NCBI RefSeq assembly: GCF_030581075.1
Contig: NZ_JAUQSW010000013.1
Coordinates: 1 to 64,000 of the forward strand
Length of the DNA: 64,000 nucleotides
Reading direction: 5' to 3'
Source of the DNA: Hymenobacter cheonanensis
GTDB taxonomy: Bacteria > Bacteroidota > Bacteroidia > Cytophagales > Hymenobacteraceae
The notes below the pieces were generated by a model. The model was not told the origin of the DNA and searched no databases. It was given only the letters and a program-made list of their open reading frames with translations. A program made the position numbers and the translations under genes. Numbering within the stretch: position 1 is the first letter of the stretch; the number at the start of each line of letters is the position of its first letter. Below, piece by piece: positions 58,947-64,000 of this stretch.

Positions 58947-59219
58947 CTAACCAGCCGCCTCGCTGGCTAATAGCTGGCGGCGGTGCACCCGAAAGCGCCA
59001 CCCGCCCAGCGCCAGCACCACGGCCGCTACGGCCAGCGCCGTGTAGCCCAGCCGCCCGCCCCGCTCGGGGTGCAGCTGCAACAGCGCCAGGCCGAAGCCC
59101 ACCAGCGCCAGGCTGGTGCGCACGTAGGTAAACAGCGTGCGCTCGTTGGCCAGGCGAGTGCGTTGCAGGGCCAGCCGGTCGGAGAGCGGCAGGTCAGGCT
59201 TGGGGGTGGAAGCGGGCAT
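58947..59219 (-). CDS. DUF202 (YidH-like) small membrane protein
   Basis: This 90-residue protein begins MPASTPKPDLPLSDRLALQR. The family signature RTRLANERTLFTYVRTSLAL lies near residue 20, followed by two TM segments and a basic end (RFRVHRRQLL). DUF202 proteins are inner-membrane proteins of unknown role. It follows the MBL gene by 16 bp and may be co-expressed with it. Confidence 0.85.
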   Translation of the reverse strand: MPASTPKPDLPLSDRLALQRTRLANERTLFTYVRTSLALVGFGLALLQLHPERGGRLGYTALAVAAVVLALGGWRFRVHRRQLLASEAAG

Positions 59220-59235
59220 AAGGAAACCTGGTTTT

Positions 59236-59898
59236 TCAGGCCAGCGTCACGGCCGCACCCGGCTCGGCCAAACGCAGAAACCTGATGCCGTGTTTCTCGA
59301 AATACGGCCCGTAATTGTCATAGCGCTGCTGCACAAAGAAGGGCTTGAGGTACCCGTCGTGCACCGGCAGAATCTGCCTGGGCCGCATTTTCAGGGCAAA
59401 GTCAGCCACGCGTAGCTCCGTGAGGAAGGGCGCAGTGACGGGCAGTATCAGCAGTTCTACCCCCGCAAACTGGAGCAGGTTCTCGGCGAAGGAGTCGGCC
59501 ACGTTCAGCACCCGGCCGTTGACCAGCCAGGCCGTCATTTGGGGCAGCGGGCTGTCGAGAATGGCCTCGTGCCGCACCGGCAGGGCTTGCAGCTGAAACG
59601 CGCCTAGGTCGAGCGGACCTTCCTCGTGAATTTTCACGGCCAGCCCTTGCTTCTTCAGCTTGGCGGCCACTTCGCCATTGGAAATTAGGATGGCTCCACT
59701 TAGCTCGACGATGCGCTGGAGCGCGTCCACGTCGAGGTGGTCGGGGTGGTCGTGGGTGATGATAACCGTGGCCACGTCGCGGAACTGCTCCGGCTGCACC
59801 AGCCCCTCGTTAAAGGAAAACTTGCCGGGGTCGAACAGCAGCTGCTCGCCGTTCAATTCAAACAGCAGGCAGGAGTGGATGTACTTAGTAATGCGCAT
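59236..59898 (-). CDS. UPF0173/UlaG-like metallo-beta-lactamase-fold hydrolase
   Basis: The ATG at 59898 (MRITKYIHSCLLFELNGEQL) gives 220 residues. Metal motif ITHDHPDHLD near residue 48, VRHEAI in the middle and LPVHDGYLK near 179 match the short MBL_fold proteins of the UPF0173/UlaG type. The substrate is unknown. The start of the upstream DUF1211 gene's end is 49 bp away. Confidence 0.85.
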   Translation of the reverse strand: MRITKYIHSCLLFELNGEQLLFDPGKFSFNEGLVQPEQFRDVATVIITHDHPDHLDVDALQRIVELSGAILISNGEVAAKLKKQGLAVKIHEEGPLDLGAFQLQALPVRHEAILDSPLPQMTAWLVNGRVLNVADSFAENLLQFAGVELLILPVTAPFLTELRVADFALKMRPRQILPVHDGYLKPFFVQQRYDNYGPYFEKHGIRFLRLAEPGAAVTLA

Positions 59899-59947
59899 GG
59901 GAGGGGTTAGAGATAAAAGTCTGGTATGCTGGATAATGCCAGTAAGT

Positions 59948-60592
59948 TCAGTCGCCCAGCCAGCGGTCGGCAACCAGGCCCAGGGAGTAGTTGAGCTGCA
60001 CCAGCAGCAGCAGGATGGCCCCGGCGTACACGCTCAGAAAGCACAACCCCGCCGCCGCCGCGTAGAGCACCTGCATGAGCACGATGCGCCGCACCAGCGC
60101 CTGGCTCACGGCCGCATCCACGGCCCGCAGCAGGCTGTGGCGCTGGGCGTAGCGGTAGCTGCCCAGAAGCGCCGCGCCCACCAGCAGCAGGTTGGCCCAG
60201 TATACCAGCACCGCCCCGCGCAGCGGGAAATGCGTGGTCAGAAAGGCCGTCGAAAACGGCAGCAGGCCCACCACCAGCAGAAAGGCAATGTGCCACCAGG
60301 CCAGCCGCCGGTCGCTGTGCTCCAGGTACGTGAACTGCGTGCTCTGGCACACCCAGAAGATGCCCAGCGACAGAAACCCCAGCACGTAGCCCCCGATGCT
60401 GGGCAACAGCCCCAGCAAGGCCGGCCCTACGTCGGCCTCGGTGCGCACGAGGGCGGCGGCCGGCACCCGCAGGTTGAGTACCAGCAGGGTCATGGCGATG
60501 GAAAACACGCCGTCGCTCAGCGACTCGATGCGGCGCAGGTTCTGGCCCGCCACGGTGGTGTAGGCCACGGGCGGGGCGTGCAGCCGGGCCAC
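59948..60592 (-). CDS. TMEM175/DUF1211-family potassium-channel-like protein
   Basis: This 214-residue protein has about six TM segments. The diagnostic RIESLSDGVFSIAMTLLVLN lies near residue 20 (R-x3-FSDGVxAI class). Bacterial TMEM175 proteins conduct K+ with little selectivity. Six TM segments, one domain, as usual in bacteria, functioning as a tetramer. It lies between a small secreted protein gene and the MBL gene. Confidence 0.85.
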   Translation of the reverse strand: MARLHAPPVAYTTVAGQNLRRIESLSDGVFSIAMTLLVLNLRVPAAALVRTEADVGPALLGLLPSIGGYVLGFLSLGIFWVCQSTQFTYLEHSDRRLAWWHIAFLLVVGLLPFSTAFLTTHFPLRGAVLVYWANLLLVGAALLGSYRYAQRHSLLRAVDAAVSQALVRRIVLMQVLYAAAAGLCFLSVYAGAILLLLVQLNYSLGLVADRWLGD

Positions 60593-60595
60593 GGG

Positions 60596-60814
60596 CTAGC
60601 GGCGGGGCTTGGCCCGGCGGTGGTCACGGCGGTCTTCCCGGCGCACCAGCTTCGGCTCTTTGCTGAGGCTTTCGCCGTGCCGGATGGTGTGGGCGCGGTC
60701 CATTTTGCGGTCGGCCCGCTCCTGCTTCTGCACGCCGCGGGGCGTGTTTTGGGCGGCGGCCGGCATGCTGAGGGCGAGGGCTACCGCAGCAGCCAGGGGA
60801 CGAAGAAAAGTCAT
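60596..60814 (-). CDS. Small secreted basic protein
   Basis: The ATG at 60814 gives 72 residues: a signal peptide (MTFLRPLAAAVALALSMPAA, cut after AQ-type site) and a very basic mature part (many Arg/Lys and Asp/Glu, for example REDRRDHRRAKPRR). A longer frame starting at 60994 lies over the oxidase gene and is rejected. No family recognised. It is separated from the oxidase subunit by 76 bp. Confidence 0.55.
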   Translation of the reverse strand: MTFLRPLAAAVALALSMPAAAQNTPRGVQKQERADRKMDRAHTIRHGESLSKEPKLVRREDRRDHRRAKPRR

Positions 60815-60890
60815 AAGCGTAAGAAAGAGCGTAAAAAAGGGCCCGCCCCCGCCGTGTACGGCAGGGGCGGGCCACTGGGTTGGGGCGCGT

Positions 60891-62774
60891 CTACTCGCCG
60901 CTGGCCTGGCCCAGCTGCACCTCCTCCCCGAGCAGGTTCGACTCGGGCGTGGCCGAGTAGGGCACGGTTTGGGGGATGAAGTCGGCATCGGCACCGGGCT
61001 TGCTGTAGTCGTAGGGCCAGCGGTACACGGTGGGCACCTCGCCGGGCCAGTTGCCGTGCGGCACGTCGATGGGCGTGGTCCACTCCAGGGTGTTGGAATT
61101 CCAGGGGTTTTGGGTGGCGCGGCGGCCCCGCCATATGCTGTAAAAGAAGTTGAAGAGGAAAATAAACTGCGCGAAGAACACGGCGATGGCCGCCAGCGAA
61201 ATCATCCGGTTGAGGTCGGCAAACTGCGAAAAGGCGTCGAAGCCCGTCCAGGAGTAGTAGCGGCGCGGGAAGCCGGCAATGCCCAGGTAGTGCATGGGCA
61301 TGAAAATGAGGTAGACGCCCACGAAGGTGAGCCAGAAATGCACGTAGCCCAGCTTCTCGTCCATCATGCGGCCAAACAGCTTCGGAAACCAGTGGTACAC
61401 CCCGGCAAACATTCCGAAGAAGGCTGCCGAGCCCATCACCAGGTGAAAGTGGGCAATGACGAAGTACGTGTTGTGCAGCTGAATATCGAGCGCCGCGTTG
61501 CCCAGCACGATGCCCGTGAGGCCGCCCGCGATGAAGAGCGACACGAACCCGATGCTAAAGAGCATGGCCGTCGTAAACCGAATGTTGCCGCGCCAGAGCG
61601 TCGCAATCCAGTTGAAGCTTTTTACGGCCGAGGGCACGGCGATAATCAGGGTCAGAAACATGAACACCGACCCCAGGAAGGGATTCATGCCCGTCACGAA
61701 CATGTGGTGGCCCCACACGGCAAACGACAAAATGAGGATGGCGAAGAGCGAGCCAATCATGGCCCGGTAGCCGAAAATGGGCTTGCGGGCGTTGGTAGCC
61801 AGGATTTCGGACACGATGCCCATGCCCGGCATGATGACGATGTACACCTCGGGGTGGCCCAAAAACCAGAACAAATGCTGAAACAGCACCGGCGAGCCGC
61901 CCTGGTTGTGCAGCGCCTGCCCGGCAATGTAGATATCAGAGAGGTAGAACGAGGTGCCAAACGAGCGGTCGAACACCAGCAGCAGCAAGCCCGCAAACAG
62001 CACCGGAAACGTGAGAATGCCCAGAATAGCCGTGATAAATAAGGCCCACACCGTGAGCGGCAGCTTGGTCATGCTCATGCCCTTGGTGCGCAGGTTGAGC
62101 ACGGTGGTCACGTAGTTGACGCCGCCCAGCAGCGTGCTCACCACGAACAGCACCATGCTCACTAGCCACAGGGTCATGCCCAGGCCTGAGCCGTCGATGG
62201 CCTGCGGCAGGGCCGAGAGCGGCGGGTACACCGTCCAGCCCGAGGCGGCGGGGCCGGTTTCGATAAAGAGCGAGGTGAACATGACGACCCCCGACAGGAA
62301 AAAGAACCAGTACGAGAGCATGTTCATAAAGCCCGATGCCATATCGCGGGCCCCAATCTGCAAGGGAATGAGCAGGTTGGCAAACGTGCCGCTGAGCCCT
62401 GCCGTGAGCACGAAAAACAGCATGATGGTGCCGTGCATCGTCACCAGGGCCAGGTAAAACTCGGGGTTGAGCTTACCGCCCTCAATCCACTTGCCCAGCA
62501 GCGGCTTGAGCCACTCCAAGGTGGCCTCGGGCCAGCCCAATTGCAGCCGAAAAAGCGTGGAGAGCACCCCGCCCACCAGCGCCCAGAACATGCCCGTGAG
62601 CAAAAACTGCCGGGCAATCATCTTGTGGTCCTGGCTGAACACGTACTTGAACAGCCAGTGCTGCGCCTCGTGGTGGTCGGGCCCGGCCAGGTGGTCGGCG
62701 TGGGTAGTGGCCGGGGCGGCGGCCGTGCCGATGCCCCCCTGCGCCTGCGAGGAAGCCGTGAACTCAGTAGCCAT
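60891..62774 (-). CDS. ctaD: Cytochrome c oxidase subunit I (caa3/aa3-type)
   Basis: The ATG at 62774 (MATEFTASSQAQGGIG) gives 627 residues; an upstream in-frame extension lies over the inverted repeat and is not used. Twelve or more TM helices are present. Heme/copper ligands appear in TMHGTIMLFFV (low-spin heme His), FWFLGHPEVYIVIMPG with the cross-linked His-Tyr, VWGHHMFVTG and NTYFVIAHFHLVMGS. It forms the catalytic core of the terminal oxidase; subunit II, III and assembly genes are not in this window. Confidence 0.95.
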   Translation of the reverse strand: MATEFTASSQAQGGIGTAAAPATTHADHLAGPDHHEAQHWLFKYVFSQDHKMIARQFLLTGMFWALVGGVLSTLFRLQLGWPEATLEWLKPLLGKWIEGGKLNPEFYLALVTMHGTIMLFFVLTAGLSGTFANLLIPLQIGARDMASGFMNMLSYWFFFLSGVVMFTSLFIETGPAASGWTVYPPLSALPQAIDGSGLGMTLWLVSMVLFVVSTLLGGVNYVTTVLNLRTKGMSMTKLPLTVWALFITAILGILTFPVLFAGLLLLVFDRSFGTSFYLSDIYIAGQALHNQGGSPVLFQHLFWFLGHPEVYIVIMPGMGIVSEILATNARKPIFGYRAMIGSLFAILILSFAVWGHHMFVTGMNPFLGSVFMFLTLIIAVPSAVKSFNWIATLWRGNIRFTTAMLFSIGFVSLFIAGGLTGIVLGNAALDIQLHNTYFVIAHFHLVMGSAAFFGMFAGVYHWFPKLFGRMMDEKLGYVHFWLTFVGVYLIFMPMHYLGIAGFPRRYYSWTGFDAFSQFADLNRMISLAAIAVFFAQFIFLFNFFYSIWRGRRATQNPWNSNTLEWTTPIDVPHGNWPGEVPTVYRWPYDYSKPGADADFIPQTVPYSATPESNLLGEEVQLGQASGE

Positions 62775-62851
62775 AGCGTAGTGCAAATTGCCCCCGGCCG
62801 GCCAGCGGCCCGCGCCAGGGAGTGGAAATAAAAGGGCGCCCTGGGGAGGAG

Positions 62852-62962
62852 GTAGCGTGGACGTGGTAGTCCGAGCACGAGCGCAGCGAGCAGTTGCGGG
62901 CGAACGATTTCCGATGCCGGCTGCTCGCTGCGCGAGTCCTCGGACTACCAAGCCCACGCTAC
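62852..62962. repeat. 111-bp imperfect inverted repeat, REP/MITE-like
   Basis: The outer arms GTAGCGTGG and CCACGCTAC are exact complements; inward, GGTAGTCCGAG pairs with CTCGGACTACC, and GAGCGCAGCGAGCAG with CTGCTCGCTGCGCGAG in part. It folds into a long hairpin between the oxidase start and the AraC stop. It has no coding frame, and repeat-family elements of this kind are usually multi-copy. Copy number cannot be seen from one window. Confidence 0.7.
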
Positions 62963-62983
62963 AGCAACTGGCCCAAGGCAAAC

Positions 62984-63868
62984 TTACCCGCCCGGTCTAC
63001 CGGGCAACTGGTCGTTTTCCAGGTTTTTCTGGTACAAAGCCGGGTTTTGGCGGTAGGCCCGGGGCGAGCAGCCCGCGTGCTGGCGGAAGAAGCGCCCGAA
63101 GTGCGAGGCCTCCTCGAAGCCCAGGGCATAGCCCACCTCAGCCACCGACAGGCCCGTGGTGCCCAGCAGGTGCCGGGCCTCGGCCAGCACCCGCGCCCCA
63201 ATAAGCTGGCGGGCGGGGCGGCCCAGGTGCTGGCGGCAGCAGGCGCAGAGGTGGTCGGGGCTCAGGTGCAGGCGGGCGGCGTAGTCGCGCACCGCGTGCA
63301 GGGTGCGAAAGTGCGCTTCCAGCAGCTGCGTAAACTGCCGGGCCACCGCCGCCCCCCTACCCCCCTGCGGGGCCGGCGCGGCCGGAAAAGCCAGCGCCAG
63401 CAGCAGGTGCAGGTAGGCGCGGGCCTGGGCGGGGTCGGCGGCCGGCTCGGCCAGGGTGCGGGCCAGGCCGCGCAGCAGGGCCGGCACTTCGGCCCGCTCG
63501 GCCGGGGGCAATACCAGCGCCCACGGCCCCGGCCCGACCGGCAGCCCCGGCGCGGGAAAGCTGGCCAGGTAGTAGTCGGCCAGAAAGCACACCACCTCGC
63601 CCCGGCAGCCCGCCGCCAGCGCCCAGCCCAGCACCGGCCCCGGCGGCAGCAGCACCAGCTGCCCCGGTTGCAGCGCCAGCGCCTGCCCCGGCAGGTGCAG
63701 CACGCCCGCGCCCCGCGCCACGTGCAGCAGCAGCCAGAAGCGGTGGGCGTGGGCCACGCCCGGCGCCCGGGCCGCCAAGGCTTCGAGGCGCTGCATCCGC
63801 AGCGGCTCGTCGGGCCGCCCAGTGGGGCACACCCGCCAGTCGAGCAGGGGAAAGGATGTGGGGTTCAT
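62984..63868 (-). CDS. AraC-family regulator
   Basis: This 294-residue protein has an N-terminal cupin-like sensor (about 25-110, HRFWLLLHVARGAG, LALQPGQLVLLPPGP). The C-terminal AraC domain has LSPDHLCACCRQHLGRPARQ and SVAEVGYALGFEEASHFGRF, the second recognition helix. The neighbouring genes do not show which operon it controls; the gene before it is cut off by the window end. Confidence 0.88.
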   Translation of the reverse strand: MNPTSFPLLDWRVCPTGRPDEPLRMQRLEALAARAPGVAHAHRFWLLLHVARGAGVLHLPGQALALQPGQLVLLPPGPVLGWALAAGCRGEVVCFLADYYLASFPAPGLPVGPGPWALVLPPAERAEVPALLRGLARTLAEPAADPAQARAYLHLLLALAFPAAPAPQGGRGAAVARQFTQLLEAHFRTLHAVRDYAARLHLSPDHLCACCRQHLGRPARQLIGARVLAEARHLLGTTGLSVAEVGYALGFEEASHFGRFFRQHAGCSPRAYRQNPALYQKNLENDQLPGRPGG

Positions 63869-63909
63869 AGGAATGGGAGTTGGTGGAATAGCGCGCCAGG
63901 GCCTACCCC

Positions 63910-64000
63910 CTAGGGGGCGGGCGTCAGCAGCTGGCCGTTGGCCACGGGGCTGATTTGCAGTACCTGGGTGGCGCTGCCGGTCTTGCCCGCGTTGTCCACC
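63910..64000 (-). CDS. C-terminal end of an unrecognised gene (partial)
   Basis: The frame enters from beyond 64000 and ends at TAG 63910: VDNAGKTGSATQVLQISPVA then NGQLLTPAP. It is upstream (in transcription order) of the AraC gene. Too short to name. Its end matches the degraded fragment at 57468-57554, so the gene or its end has been copied locally. Confidence 0.5.
   Translation of the reverse strand, partial: VDNAGKTGSATQVLQISPVANGQLLTPAP

Noticed and set aside
60815..60994. Longer start for the small secreted basic protein
   Set aside because: It would overlap the oxidase coding region and bury the clear signal peptide starting at 60814.

Overview
The window reads as a GC-rich member of the Bacteroidota, most like a Cytophagales genus such as Hymenobacter. 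The pointers are TAnnTTTG-type promoter boxes, LytS/LytTR signalling, a DUF6428-containing ars operon, a YeeE/YedE pair split into two genes, and the protein families overall. This placement is inference. No rRNA, tRNA, CRISPR array or intact insertion sequence was seen.

Positions 1 to about 24,000 form an accessory, defence-island-like region of short modules on alternating strands. In order: a PLD-like gene followed by a patatin-like gene (-); a MmeI-like restriction-methylation fusion followed by an SH3-like protein, a membrane protein, two tiny related proline-rich proteins and a GIY-YIG-like protein (+); a WYL regulator followed by a long helicase-PLD fusion resembling type II Mokosh (-); a metallo-beta-lactamase-fold protein followed by an E2-E1-JAB triple fusion, a bacterial ubiquitin-like conjugation and deconjugation module (+); a zinc-hook AAA ATPase with a small partner (-); a DUF932 gene (+) convergent with an XRE / tyrosine recombinase / two-small-gene operon (-), the two ends sharing a CAATTG-type operator; and a DUF4238 / HEPN-like pair (-).

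From 24.2 to 28.7 kb lies an arsenic operon (small protein, ArsR, DUF6428, ArsN1-like acetyltransferase, ACR3, ArsC, flavin monooxygenase) behind two palindromic operators. A Fic protein with an AbiEi-like front follows. From 30.5 to 36.5 kb an ArsR-type, probably persulfide-responsive regulator precedes sulfur genes (TauE/SafE exporter, persulfide dioxygenase-rhodanese, rhodanese, split YeeE/YedE transporter, DsrE-like, MFS). A multicopper oxidase with a Met-rich insert and a CopB-like C-terminal domain, a GH28 lipoprotein and a small outer-membrane protein come next.

From 41.8 to 49.8 kb a response regulator, sensor kinase, TolC, RND pump and adaptor lie in one orientation, with three helically phased direct repeats before tolC. 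Then come a ClC channel, a decayed membrane gene, a hipBA module whose hipA is frameshifted by an exact 23-bp tandem duplication, a LytS/LytTR pair, DUF305 and YncE-like proteins, a Tat-exported sulfite-oxidase-like enzyme, DUF202, an MBL hydrolase, a TMEM175-like channel, cytochrome oxidase subunit I, a 111-bp inverted repeat, an AraC regulator and a truncated gene whose 3' end is duplicated as a degraded fragment near 57.5 kb.
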